Shown: piece after piece, positions 7,797-16,311 of the stretch
Layout of the letters: each line of letters begins with the position of its first letter
Numbering within the stretch: position 1 is the stretch's first letter
DNA from: Paenibacillus_E violae
GTDB taxonomy: Bacteria > Bacillota > Bacilli > Paenibacillales > NBRC-103111
NCBI RefSeq assembly: GCF_032461945.1
Contig: NZ_JAWCUD010000006.1
Coordinates: 1 to 64,000, forward strand
Length of the DNA: 64,000 nt
Reading direction: 5' to 3'
The notes under the pieces: model-generated
What the model was told of the DNA's origin: nothing
What the model saw: the letters and a program-made list of their open reading frames with translations, nothing else
Databases searched by the model: none
Made by a program: the position numbers and the translations under genes

Positions 7797-8845
7797 AGCT
7801 TCGATTTTATTTGCTCATTGCAAGCGGAGTGAGTACGGGGATCATCTTGCTTTCGCTGCTTATTTGCTACCATTTTATGCTGCTTCACTGGAAGGATGTT
7901 GTGATTCTGTCGACCGTTACCTTAGGTGCGGCTGTTGTATCGATGGGCATTCATTACATCATGACACGCCCTCTGGAAAAAGCCATTCATGCCATTACTC
8001 AGGAGACGACTCGCATCTCAGAAGGCCATTTTGAGGGGATAGTGCCTCACATCGGGCCAGCTGAATTTCAAAGACTAGCGGATCAGTTCAATCGTATGAG
8101 CGGGAAACTGAAGGAAAGCTTCGGCAAATTACGAACAGCAGAGGCTTCTCGCAAGGAGCTTGTGGCGAATGTGTCGCATGATCTGCGAACGCCAATGGCT
8201 TCAATTAAGGCTTTCGTAGAAGCATTGGAAGACGATGTCATTCAGGATAAAGCGACCTTCGAGCGTTATCTCCGAACCATCCGTTTGGAAACGGGACGAT
8301 TAGACGGATTGATCCAGGAGCTATTCAAGCTTTCGCAGCTCGATGCAGGAGGAACCGATTTCGTGCCAGAGCCGTATCATGTTGATCAACTCCTGGTGGA
8401 TGGTCTGCAAAGCTTGGCTTTTCAACTGGAAGATAAGCAGTTGCAAGTCGTTGTAGACCTGCCCGATTATTTGCCCCCTGTCACCATCATGCCTCAGGAA
8501 ATGAAGCGGGTTCTGGCGAATATTTTGGGGAATGCCATTCGTCACTCCCCTGTTGGCGGCAGCATTACAATTAAAGTGGAACAGTTGCCTACCTCTTATC
8601 TAAAGATGCTGATTCAAGATCAAGGTGAGGGGATCGAGGAAAGGGATGCGGACAAAATATTCGATCGATTTTATCGCTCAGACCCATCACGAACGCGTGT
8701 AAGTGGGGGCGCCGGACTTGGCTTGGCAATTGCTAAGTCCATCGTCCAGCTGCATGGCGGAACTATCGGTGTGGATAGCCGAGCGGGTAAGGATGGGGGG
8801 AGTGGCAGCACGTTTTGGTTTACCATTCCTATCGATGTGTTGTAG
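7793..8845 (+). CDS. Sensor histidine kinase, CTG start proposed (350 aa)
   Basis: Membrane kinase partner of the preceding regulator. Two transmembrane helices (about 7-28 and 36-56) with almost no extracellular loop, then HAMP, HisKA with phospho-acceptor His129 (ANVSHDLRTPMAS), and HATPase with N box NILGNAIRHS, DQGEGI and GGAGLGLAIAK. A tiny external loop suggests sensing within or near the membrane. No ATG lies at the N terminus. CTG at 7793 follows GGGAGGGAG with good spacing, makes a CTGA overlap with the upstream stop, and gives the N terminus (M)KLRFYLLIASG. The alternative is TTG at 7811, without such a ribosome binding site. Confidence 0.88.
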   Translation: MKLRFYLLIASGVSTGIILLSLLICYHFMLLHWKDVVILSTVTLGAAVVSMGIHYIMTRPLEKAIHAITQETTRISEGHFEGIVPHIGPAEFQRLADQFNRMSGKLKESFGKLRTAEASRKELVANVSHDLRTPMASIKAFVEALEDDVIQDKATFERYLRTIRLETGRLDGLIQELFKLSQLDAGGTDFVPEPYHVDQLLVDGLQSLAFQLEDKQLQVVVDLPDYLPPVTIMPQEMKRVLANILGNAIRHSPVGGSITIKVEQLPTSYLKMLIQDQGEGIEERDADKIFDRFYRSDPSRTRVSGGAGLGLAIAKSIVQLHGGTIGVDSRAGKDGGSGSTFWFTIPIDVL

Positions 8846-9271
8846 GTAACCTTTCACAGGTATCCGATCTTAAAAGGACGTTGCTTTACAGCGCCTCAGG
8901 TGAAATAAATGGAAAAAGAGCAGTTAATCTGCGCTGCGAGGTGGCAGGAACAAAGATAGCTGGAAAAACTGCATCTATATCGACGACAGTTGGACGAATT
9001 CTGCAAGATCGGGGAAATTATCGGTAGAAAATGCAGTTTATTGAGCAAAAACGGGTTCAACTGCGGTAAATAGTAGGAGTAATTGGCGATAATTGTACAC
9101 AAGCTGCCGAATTCCAATGAGACGATCGAATAGAGCGGCTCTGGTTGAAATTGGTGGAGGCCCCCGAACTGATGGAGCATACTCAGCAATTTTAGAAAGT
9201 TGTAAGCTTTATTTAAGATTTGCACGTTATGATTAGAGGTATAAACTCTTGGTTGAATAGGATGTGGGCGT
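8846..9271 (+). repeat. Non-coding island A with degenerate repeat words
   Basis: No credible gene in 426 bases. Recurrent words include AACTGCA (8967-8973), ATGCAGTTTA (9031-9040), CAACTGCGGTAAATAG (from 9059), AGGAGTAATTGGCGATAATT and GAGACGATCGAATAG. GAGACGATTCGATCGAATAG recurs in island B (15.9-16.3 kb) and GGAGTAATCGGC in island C (35.6-36.0 kb). The open frame on the minus strand here encodes a low-complexity, Asn/Tyr/Leu-rich sequence and is taken as spurious. Confidence 0.5.
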
Positions 9272-10597
9272 ATGGAGTCGAAAAGAGGTTGGTTAAAGCA
9301 ATCCTTTGGCAAGCGTCTTAATGCTATACATAGCTGGAATGCCTGGATTCTCCTGCTGCTGACAATAACGGGCATTGTGCTTAGCATAGGGGCGATTCGC
9401 GGGGATTTAGGAATTTTCCGAGTGTCGTTGAAGCAGCTTCACATTTATTTGGGTGTCGCTTCTATTTTGCTGATGGTCCTATACGCGCCAATGATTCGCA
9501 AACATTGGCGGCAGATTCGCACGCGCCGCAATCAACGCGCGAATCTGGTTTTCGTGCTGGCGCTGCTGGTCGGCTGGGCAGCGTCCGGGGTGGTCCTGTG
9601 GCAGTTCCGTCATCTGCCACCAGCTTTAAACAATACGGCACTCCTCATCCATGACCTGCTGACCTGGGTCGGAGTGCCGTATGCCGTGTACCACGCCATC
9701 TCGCGCAGCAGATGGCTGAAGCGCCAGCAGCGGCTGGATCAAGCCGCCGCTGCCGCTGCCGTTAAGCCGCCGGCCGTGCAGCCGGCGGCAACACCTCCCG
9801 TGGCGGCGTCTGACGCCACGGCGGAGCGCTCAGCAGCGCAGGCGGTTATCGCCGCGCTGAAGGCGTCGCCGATCACACGCGCCTCGTTCCTGCGGCTTGC
9901 CGCAGGACTGGTGCTTGTGATCGCGGTCGGGCCCGCCTTTTATCGCTGGATAAAAGGCGCTTTCGACACCGGCGGTTCATCGACCGCCGAGTATGTCGCA
10001 GGCGACGGCAACAGCATGCTGCCGCCGCCTGCGCCGCTGCCAGACTCGGCCGCTGTGGTCGGCGGAGGAGCGCAAGGGAATTTCCGGATTTATACGGTGA
10101 CGGAAATTCCGGCTTTTTCCTCGGAGACTTGGCAATTCGCGATTTCTGGTCTAGTCGATAAACCTGGTGTTTGGAACTGGGAAGAGTTCCTAAAGTTGAA
10201 ACGAACGGTACAGGTGAGCAACTTCCATTGTGTGACCGGCTGGTCCATTTATAATTGTACGTGGGAAGGCATACCGCTTAAGCAGCTTTTAGCAGCAGCG
10301 GGTGTGCAGTCCAAGGCGAAATATGTGAAATTTTATTCCGGCGACAAGGTGTATACCGATGCCCTTTCGTTGGAGCAAGCTGACAGTGACGACATTATGG
10401 TAGCTGTAATGCTGGATGGGAAGCCGATACCGCAAAAATTAGGAGGTCCGGTCCGGCTGATTGTTCCGCAAATGTATGCGTATAAATCCGTCAAATGGCT
10501 CCAAGCGATTGAGCTCATTGAAAAGGAGCACATGGGGTATTGGGAAGTTAGAGGCTACGATAATGATGCTTGGGTGGATCGATCCAACAATGCTTAA
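9272..10597 (+). CDS. Fused membrane (heme b-like) and molybdopterin-dependent oxidoreductase (441 aa)
   Basis: Two parts in one chain. The N-terminal 140 residues carry about four hydrophobic helices with histidines at helix ends (HSW, LHIYLG, LIHDLLT, YHAISR), the pattern of di-heme cytochrome b561-like four-helix domains. An Ala/Pro-rich linker (about 150-200) and a fifth helix (about 205-222) follow. The C-terminal half (from about 265) is a sulfite-oxidase/MsrP-like Mo-cofactor domain; Cys320 in SNFHCVTGWS matches the Mo-ligating Cys. A membrane-held Mo enzyme taking electrons through its own heme domain is inferred. Mo-cofactor genes follow at once, which supports the call. The substrate is unknown. 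The linker region is GC-rich compared with its surroundings. Confidence 0.85.
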   Translation: MESKRGWLKQSFGKRLNAIHSWNAWILLLLTITGIVLSIGAIRGDLGIFRVSLKQLHIYLGVASILLMVLYAPMIRKHWRQIRTRRNQRANLVFVLALLVGWAASGVVLWQFRHLPPALNNTALLIHDLLTWVGVPYAVYHAISRSRWLKRQQRLDQAAAAAAVKPPAVQPAATPPVAASDATAERSAAQAVIAALKASPITRASFLRLAAGLVLVIAVGPAFYRWIKGAFDTGGSSTAEYVAGDGNSMLPPPAPLPDSAAVVGGGAQGNFRIYTVTEIPAFSSETWQFAISGLVDKPGVWNWEEFLKLKRTVQVSNFHCVTGWSIYNCTWEGIPLKQLLAAAGVQSKAKYVKFYSGDKVYTDALSLEQADSDDIMVAVMLDGKPIPQKLGGPVRLIVPQMYAYKSVKWLQAIELIEKEHMGYWEVRGYDNDAWVDRSNNA

Positions 10598-10689
10598 TGG
10601 GGATGAAATGGCAAGAAGCTTAAACTGACTTTCCGGGTGGTTTTTGGTATAGTTATGTCAAAGAACCTGCGTGGAAATGAGGAATAACG

Positions 10690-11334
10690 TTGGAAATCGT
10701 ATCGGTGAATGTGGGCAAACCACAAATTGTTGAATATCAAGGCAAAGAGCTGGTCACGGGCATCTACAAGTCCCCGGTCAGCTCATCTTTGTATGTATCC
10801 AAAACCCAATTGGACGGGGACGGGCAAGCCGATTTGACGGTGCACGGGGGCGTTGATAAAGCTCTGTGTGTTTACCCAGAGGAGCATTATGCGTACTGGG
10901 AGGAAGTGCTTGGCCGCAAGCTGGAAGCGGGCGCTTTTGGTGAAAATTTAACGGTGCGCGGTTTTCTCGAAACGGACGTTTGCATTGGCGACATTTATGC
11001 TATTGACGAAGTCATTGTTCAGGTCTCGCAGCCACGCCAGCCTTGTTTTAAAGTGGGCAAACGTCTGGAGTGGGCTAAAACTCCGCTGCAAATGCAAGAA
11101 ACAGGGTTTACCGGTTTCTATTTCAGAGTTTTGCAAGAAGGGTTCCTCTCGATAAATTCACAAGTGAAGCTTGTCGCCAAAGATGTTGATGGCGTAACGC
11201 TGGCTTATGCGAATCAAATTAAGTATCACGATAAAATGAACAAGGACGGAGCTCAACGTCTCGTACGAACGGAAGCTCTATCTGAAAGTTGGAAGAAATC
11301 CTTCACGAAACGATTGGTGGAACTCGAGTCATGA
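10690..11334 (+). CDS. MOSC domain protein, YiiM-like (214 aa)
   Basis: MOSC proteins carry sulfur or Mo-cofactor-linked chemistry; YiiM-type members act in N-hydroxylated base reduction. The core shows TVHGGVDKALCVYP, GAFGENLTVRG and the conserved Cys in QPRQPCFKVGKR, which is the expected active-site Cys. The start is TTG at 10690, with GAGG about 8 bases upstream; no in-frame ATG fits better. It overlaps mobA by four bases (ATGA), so it is translationally coupled to Mo-cofactor synthesis. Confidence 0.88.
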   Translation: MEIVSVNVGKPQIVEYQGKELVTGIYKSPVSSSLYVSKTQLDGDGQADLTVHGGVDKALCVYPEEHYAYWEEVLGRKLEAGAFGENLTVRGFLETDVCIGDIYAIDEVIVQVSQPRQPCFKVGKRLEWAKTPLQMQETGFTGFYFRVLQEGFLSINSQVKLVAKDVDGVTLAYANQIKYHDKMNKDGAQRLVRTEALSESWKKSFTKRLVELES

Positions 11335-11945
11335 TGACAGGTGTTATTTTGGCCGGAGGGCTCAATCGTCGCATGGGAGGAAAAAGCAAGGCGCTGCTTC
11401 CTATTCAAGATCAGCCCTTGCTTCTTCGTCAACTTACGGAAATATCCCGTATCTGCAACCAGACGATTGTCGTATCAAATGAACCCGAGGCGTTCCAATT
11501 GCTTCTAGCCTCTAATCCCACGCCGATGAATGTGCAATGGGTGGCCGATATATATGTGCAAAAAGGGCCGCTAAGCGGTATTCATGCAGCTGCGAAAGCC
11601 GCCACCGAACAATTTATGTGGATTGTCGGTTGTGATATGCCATTCATTTCATCTGATGCAGCAGAAGCTATGAAACAATTGTGCCAAGAAGCCAATGTTG
11701 ATGCGGTTATCCCCGTCATAGATGGCAAGATTCATCCGCTCCATGGCATTTACTCCAGGTTAGTTGGTTCTGAAGCTGAGGTGTTATTGAAGCAGGAACA
11801 ATATCGACTAATGGGTTTGTTGGATCATATCGACTGGTTGCCTGCGGAGAATGCTTTTTTTGAAAAGTTAAAACTGTCGTCAAAGTTTGTAACGAATGTG
11901 AATACGCCGGATGAGTACAAGTTTATGTTAGAGAATCTATCATGA
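11331..11945 (+). CDS. mobA: Molybdenum cofactor guanylyltransferase MobA (204 aa)
   Basis: Transfers GMP from GTP to Mo-molybdopterin in the cytoplasm. The nucleotide-binding loop LAGGLNRRMGGKSKALL is near the N terminus, followed by the metal-binding GCDMPFI segment and PLHGIYSR, as in MobA proteins. The start at 11331 overlaps the MOSC stop as ATGATGA; GGTGG upstream is the likely ribosome binding site. A longer in-frame N terminus reading into the MOSC gene is rejected. If MobA acts on the upstream oxidoreductase, that would be notable, because sulfite-oxidase-type enzymes use non-nucleotide cofactor; mobA may serve another enzyme encoded elsewhere. Confidence 0.93.
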   Translation: MMTGVILAGGLNRRMGGKSKALLPIQDQPLLLRQLTEISRICNQTIVVSNEPEAFQLLLASNPTPMNVQWVADIYVQKGPLSGIHAAAKAATEQFMWIVGCDMPFISSDAAEAMKQLCQEANVDAVIPVIDGKIHPLHGIYSRLVGSEAEVLLKQEQYRLMGLLDHIDWLPAENAFFEKLKLSSKFVTNVNTPDEYKFMLENLS

Positions 11946-12000
11946 GTGTAGGATTTAGCTGAAAAATGTGTCATAATGGACTGGAGAGAAGGTGAACTTC

Positions 12001-13005
12001 ATGCCAAAGCTGCTGATGGATCGTTTTGGACGCATGCACGATTACTTACGAATATCAGTTACGGACCGCTGTAATCTTCGTTGTGTTTACTGTATGCCCG
12101 AAGAAGGAATGGAATTTGAACCGGATGACAAGCTGTTAACGTTCGAGGAAATTACCGAGGTTGTTCGCGTGCTGGCTGGACTAGGTGTCCGAAAGCTGAG
12201 ATTAACCGGCGGAGAACCGCTTGTGCGTAAAAATCTGGAACAACTGATTGGCATGCTCTCCCAAATACCCGGGATTGAAGATATTGCGTTGACAACCAAT
12301 GGGATTTATTTTGCTTCAAGAGCTGAAAAGCTTCGCGCAGCAGGACTAACCCGTGTAAATATAAGCCTGGATTCCTTGAAAGCGGACCGGTTCTCACTCA
12401 TCACCCGAGGTGGCGATATTAACCGTGTTCTGGCCAGCATTGAAGAAGCTTATCGTGTGGGTATTACCCCGATCAAGTTGAATGTTGTCCTTATGAAGGG
12501 CATGAATGATGACGAAATTGAAGACTTTTTACAAATGACGATGGATCGTCCGATTCAAGTTCGATTCATTGAATATATGCCGATCGGGCATCAAGATGAG
12601 GCTTGGAAAAGCCGCTATTTGCCCTTGTCGACCGTACTGGATCGTTGTAAGGAAAAGGGTTGGAATGCCATAGCCTCGGATGCTGTGTATGGCAACGGGC
12701 CTGCTCAAAATTTCCGGATCGAAGGCGCACAAGGTTCATTCGGACTCATTCATCCGATCAGCGATCACTTCTGCGAGACCTGCAATCGCCTGCGAATTAC
12801 GGCAGATGGTAATGTGAAACCATGCTTGTATTGGTCAGATGAATTCAATGTTCGCACTTATATTGGGGATGATTCGGCAATGGAAGATCTTTTCTTCCGT
12901 GCTTTGGACATAAAACCGCAAAATCACGAGATGGCGCAGGCGCTCTTGAATGAAAGCCAGTCTCATACACCAACACTTCGCCGGATGTCGCAAATTGGCG
13001 GTTAG
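12001..13005 (+). CDS. moaA: GTP 3',8-cyclase MoaA (334 aa)
   Basis: Radical-SAM enzyme that starts molybdopterin synthesis by converting GTP to 3',8-cyclo-GTP. The N-terminal cluster motif is DRCNLRCVYC (CxxxCxxC). The C-terminal second cluster shows FCETCNRLRIT and a later Cys in VKPCLYW. The chain ends in ...SQIGG, the C-terminal Gly-Gly needed for MoaA activity. The start at ATG 12001 is preceded by GAGAAGGTG with normal spacing; the in-frame GTG at 11992 lies inside that site. Third gene of the Mo-cofactor run. Confidence 0.96.
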   Translation: MPKLLMDRFGRMHDYLRISVTDRCNLRCVYCMPEEGMEFEPDDKLLTFEEITEVVRVLAGLGVRKLRLTGGEPLVRKNLEQLIGMLSQIPGIEDIALTTNGIYFASRAEKLRAAGLTRVNISLDSLKADRFSLITRGGDINRVLASIEEAYRVGITPIKLNVVLMKGMNDDEIEDFLQMTMDRPIQVRFIEYMPIGHQDEAWKSRYLPLSTVLDRCKEKGWNAIASDAVYGNGPAQNFRIEGAQGSFGLIHPISDHFCETCNRLRITADGNVKPCLYWSDEFNVRTYIGDDSAMEDLFFRALDIKPQNHEMAQALLNESQSHTPTLRRMSQIGG

Positions 13006-13027
13006 CCCATAGGAGGAACGGACGTTA

Positions 13028-14296
13028 GTGAATACCGATGTGAAGCTTAAATTCGGGCGCAAAGTCATTTCGGTGGAAGAAGCTCGAAGCGTGCTTTCCG
13101 AATATATCGAACTTACCGAAACGGAAATTGTACCGTTGTCCGCCGCGTTTAACAGGCGATTAGCCGGGGATATTTATGCAGATCACCCCGTGCCTCATTT
13201 TCGCAGATCCGGCGTGGACGGATACGCGGTTTGCGCTGCGGATATTGAACAAGCTACACCTGAAAATCCGGCTATCTTGCATGTCATTGAGCATATTCCA
13301 AGCGGAACGGTTCCTCAGCTTACCGTTTATTCAGGTGCTGCATCCCGTATCATGACGGGAGCGCCTGTTCCAGATGGAGCGGATTGCGTGGTGATGCTGG
13401 AAATGACGGATGCTCTTCCCTTGCTGGACGTGGGGGTAAGCTCGACTCAGGTCTGCATCAAGAAAAATATACCCATAGGCAGCAACATAACCCCTATTGC
13501 CGGGGAAATAGCCGCGCAGGAGTTATTGCTGCCGCAAGGATCACAAATTGGGCCTGGCGAAGCGGCGATATTAGCGACTTTTGGTTATTCCTGCGTGGCG
13601 GTTTTCCGTAAACCGAGGGTCGCGATTTTTTCAACGGGTTCAGAGTTATTGAATGTTGAGGAAGCGCTGCAGCCAGGGCGAATTCGCAACAGCAACAGCT
13701 ACATGCTTGCTGCCCAAGTCGAAGCAGCGGGCGGAGAAGCGGTGATTATGCACGCGCTCTCGGACAATGTAGAAGAGGTGGAAGTCGCTCTGCTAGAGAC
13801 ATTAGGTAAAGTTGATCTTGTTATCACCTCAGGCGGTGTCTCTGTAGGCGACTATGATGTTCTGGTGGATCTGTTTGGAAGGTTTGCAGGCAAGCTTCTG
13901 TTTAATAAAGTGGCGATGCGACCAGGCACGCCGACGAGCGCAGCCTTTTGGGAGAATAGGCTGCTGCTCTCACTCTCTGGGAATCCGGGCGCATCGTTTG
14001 TAGGCTTTGAGCTGTTTGCCAAGCCGCTGATTAAAGCGATGTCAGGCTGTCCAACACCTTACCCCGAAGCCATTACAGCTTATCTGGATGTAGATTACGA
14101 CAAAGGCTCGGCATTCCCGCGTTATGTCAGAGGGACAACCCATGTGGAGAATGGCTGTTTGCGGGTTAAGCCTTCCGGCATTGATAAGTCCAGCATTATG
14201 GTTTCCATTAAAGATGCGGATTGTTTGATTCAGCTGCCTGCCGGAGGTTCAGGTTTTGCGAGGGGCGAACGTGTTCTTATATTTCCGATAAAATAA
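13028..14296 (+). CDS. moeA: Molybdopterin molybdenumtransferase MoeA (422 aa)
   Basis: Inserts molybdate into adenylated molybdopterin. Family motifs are visible: RRSGVDGYAV near residue 60, IMTGAPVPDGADCVVMLE near 110-127, the TSGGVSVGDYD loop of the MoaB/Mog-like domain near 270, and LLSLSGNPGASFV. Length is normal for MoeA. The start is GTG at 13028 after TAGGAGGAACGG. Last gene of the operon, followed by a strong terminator. moaC, moaD, moaE and a Mog/MoaB gene are not in the window. Confidence 0.95.
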   Translation: MNTDVKLKFGRKVISVEEARSVLSEYIELTETEIVPLSAAFNRRLAGDIYADHPVPHFRRSGVDGYAVCAADIEQATPENPAILHVIEHIPSGTVPQLTVYSGAASRIMTGAPVPDGADCVVMLEMTDALPLLDVGVSSTQVCIKKNIPIGSNITPIAGEIAAQELLLPQGSQIGPGEAAILATFGYSCVAVFRKPRVAIFSTGSELLNVEEALQPGRIRNSNSYMLAAQVEAAGGEAVIMHALSDNVEEVEVALLETLGKVDLVITSGGVSVGDYDVLVDLFGRFAGKLLFNKVAMRPGTPTSAAFWENRLLLSLSGNPGASFVGFELFAKPLIKAMSGCPTPYPEAITAYLDVDYDKGSAFPRYVRGTTHVENGCLRVKPSGIDKSSIMVSIKDADCLIQLPAGGSGFARGERVLIFPIK

Positions 14297-14302
14297 AAAA
14301 AG

Positions 14303-14356
14303 GACCTGCCAATCACCAGCTTCTGTCAAAGAAGTTGGTGCTGGCAGGTCTTTTTA
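14303..14356 (+). terminator. Strong terminator of the Mo-cofactor operon
   Basis: GACCTGCC (14303-14310) pairs with GGCAGGTC (14343-14350), and inner arms CACCAGCTTC and GAAGTTGGTG extend the stem; TTTTT follows. An A-run precedes the hairpin, so it may also serve the convergent YjcZ-like gene. Confidence 0.9.
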
Positions 14357-14388
14357 AAAGGAATAGTCAGGTTGGAATGAAGGCAAGA

Positions 14389-14502
14389 TTAGATTGCGAA
14401 AGTAGCTAAGATGATAACAAGCAGAACATAAAGGACAAGAACGACACCTACAGATCCGTATCCAGATCCGTATCCAGTACCACAACCAGCTGCATATGAC
14501 AT
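14389..14502 (-). CDS. YjcZ-family small membrane/sporulation peptide (37 aa)
   Basis: The ATG follows CGGAGGGGATACT on the minus strand. The 37-residue product starts MSYAAGCGTGYGSGYGS, a Gly/Tyr/Ser-rich head with one Cys, then one hydrophobic helix (VVLVLYVLLVIILATFAI). This is the pattern of YjcZ-family spore peptides, whose function is unknown. It is the second member here besides 1838-1948. The GSGYGS repeat in the head is encoded by a short tandem GGATCTGGATAC-type repeat. Confidence 0.82.
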   Translation of the reverse strand: MSYAAGCGTGYGSGYGSVGVVLVLYVLLVIILATFAI

Positions 14503-14679
14503 AGTATCCCCTCCGGTTCTTAAGTATTTAAGTGGGTTGAATCACTATACATCAACATCATATGACGTAGAGACATTCGTTGATTGGACGGATGCCCTGA
14601 TTTCAAAATGGAAAGCGCCTAATTAGGCATAGGTATTGTCAATGATTTTCCAGTATACTTGTACATGAGGTGATACATA

Positions 14680-15870
14680 ATGAGTGAAATTCGAACATTG
14701 GAACAACAGGAATTGCCGGAGAGTCTTGCTTTATCCCAATTTGCTTTTCAATATGAGCTGAGCGCAGAAGAGCAGGAAGATCGCAGCAGTTGGACAGATC
14801 CGAAGCAAATTTGGGGCTATTTTGTTCAGGGTAAGCTAGCTGCCAAGCTTCAAATTAACCAATTTCATACGTGGCTGAATGGTCAGCGGTTTGCCATGGG
14901 CGGTATTGCGGGAGTAGCAACATGGCCGGAGTATAGGCGCAACGGGATGGTAGCGAAGCTGCTGCTTCAAGCGCTCAGGGTGATGAAAGAGCAAGGGCAG
15001 ACCGTCTCGTTTTTATCTCCGTTTAAGTTCGAATTTTATCGGAAGTATGGCTGGGAAACGTATATTGATTACCTGAAATATGAAATTCCTGCGGATAAAC
15101 TTCCGAAATTTCATGCTCCGGAAGGCAGTTCAATCGTTCGTGTGACGAGGGAATGGGAGCTTTTGAATCCCATTTATGAGCAGTACGCCTTGCAATTCAA
15201 TGGCATGCTGATGCGGGACGCAAGTTGGTGGAACAACCGATATTTTAAAAATAAAAAGGGTACGGTAGCCCTCTATGTAAATGCCAAGGGTGAACGGACG
15301 GGGTACGTCTTTTATCAAGTAAAAGAATATACGGCGACCATTCATGAGATGGTGTTTTTGGATGAAGAAACGAGACGTGGGTTGTGGAAGTTCATAGCCG
15401 ATCATGATTCCATGATCTCGAAGGTAGAGGTTAAAGCGCCAGCTGATGATCAGCTTCCTTTCTTGGTGCATGATCCTAAGTTCAAGCAGGAGAAAATAAC
15501 GTATTTTTCAGCGCGCATTGTTGATGTGGAAGCTTTCCTGAAGCAGTATCGGTTTGAACCGCGCAAGGAAGTTGAACCTATCTATTTACGTATTTCTGAC
15601 TCGCAAGCAGACTGGAACGACGGGATTTTCCAATTGCAATTCACAGGCAGCGGGGAAAAAGCGGAGGTCACCAAGTTAGTTGAGGGTGAGCAACCGGCAG
15701 AAGAGCGTATACTGAGTTGTAGTATTCAAACGTTGGCTGCCTTATTTATGAGTTATCAAAAGTCGGGCTTTATGGCCAAAATCGAGCGGCTTCAAGGCTC
15801 GCAGGAGCTGGTTGCTCGGTTGGAAGCGGCTATTCCGCAGCGTACGACGTATTTGGCGGATTTCTTTTAA
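14680..15870 (+). CDS. Eis-like GNAT N-acetyltransferase with SCP2-like C terminus (396 aa)
   Basis: A large acetyltransferase with two GNAT-type lobes and a C-terminal sterol-carrier-like domain, the architecture of Eis proteins. In the first lobe the acetyl-CoA loop reads MGGIAGVATWPEYRRNGMVAKLL, here at about residues 86-108, and FYRKYGWE follows at about 127-134. Eis-type enzymes acetylate aminoglycosides or protein lysines; the substrate here is unknown. The ATG follows TGAGGTGATACATA. Monocistronic, with a terminator directly downstream. Confidence 0.87.
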   Translation: MSEIRTLEQQELPESLALSQFAFQYELSAEEQEDRSSWTDPKQIWGYFVQGKLAAKLQINQFHTWLNGQRFAMGGIAGVATWPEYRRNGMVAKLLLQALRVMKEQGQTVSFLSPFKFEFYRKYGWETYIDYLKYEIPADKLPKFHAPEGSSIVRVTREWELLNPIYEQYALQFNGMLMRDASWWNNRYFKNKKGTVALYVNAKGERTGYVFYQVKEYTATIHEMVFLDEETRRGLWKFIADHDSMISKVEVKAPADDQLPFLVHDPKFKQEKITYFSARIVDVEAFLKQYRFEPRKEVEPIYLRISDSQADWNDGIFQLQFTGSGEKAEVTKLVEGEQPAEERILSCSIQTLAALFMSYQKSGFMAKIERLQGSQELVARLEAAIPQRTTYLADFF

Positions 15871-15875
15871 TGAAT

Positions 15876-15904
15876 CAGTCCCGGTGTTCCGGGGCTGTTT
15901 TTTT
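15876..15904 (+). terminator. Rho-independent terminator
   Basis: CAGTCCCGG pairs with CCGGGGCTG around a TGTT loop (one G-T wobble) and runs into seven T residues, just after the Eis-like gene. Confidence 0.88.
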
Positions 15905-16280
15905 GTTAATGCGCTATCTCTCGGAAATTTCAGCCGAAAAGGCTTCCGGGCCAGCCCTCATACAGCTCTCGAACCGCTCTCGTACTGCAGTTGCACGGTA
16001 TCCTCACCTGAAAGGGAACTGTGGGGGGCTATTTCAGGGAGAAACGCCTTTTCGGTTACCTGAAGGGAACTACAGGGTACTATTTTCCCGATATCTCCTG
16101 AAAATCGCACGTTCGAGGACAAATAAGAGCCTGTAGTTCCGTTACAAAAGAGAAATGCTCGTTTTTCCACAAATAGCGGACTCCAGTTCCTTTGAGACGA
16201 TTCGATCGAATAGATAGGGAGGTCCCGGAGTTGCATCGCAGTTTATGTGAGGCTTTAGGTAGTTGGCCGTATGCTCGTCA
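15905..16280. repeat. Non-coding island B with direct and inverted repeat words
   Basis: No credible gene. GGGAACTGTGGGGGGCTATTT and GGGAACTACAGGGTACTATTT (starting near 16015 and 16065) are imperfect direct repeats about 50 bp apart. GCCTGTAGTTCC and GGACTCCAGTTCC (near 16130-16195) are inverted counterparts. AAATAGCGGA and GAGACGATTCGATCGAATAG link this stretch to islands A and C. Confidence 0.5.
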
Positions 16281-16285
16281 AAATT

Positions 16286-16311
16286 AAAAAACCCGTGATC
16301 ATCACGGGTTT
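16286..16311 (-). terminator. Terminator overlapping the stop codon of the 3D-domain gene
   Basis: AAACCCGTGAT and ATCACGGGTTT form a perfect dyad. On the minus strand the stem is followed by a T-rich run, and the TGA stop of the 3D-domain gene lies inside the stem. Confidence 0.85.

Noticed and set aside
8896..9387. 163-codon minus-strand open frame across island A
   Set aside because: Low-complexity Asn/Tyr/Leu-rich product, overlaps the Mo enzyme start, and comes from degenerate repeats.
15812..16236. Open frames across island B on both strands
   Set aside because: No ribosome binding site, low-complexity composition, and repeat-derived.
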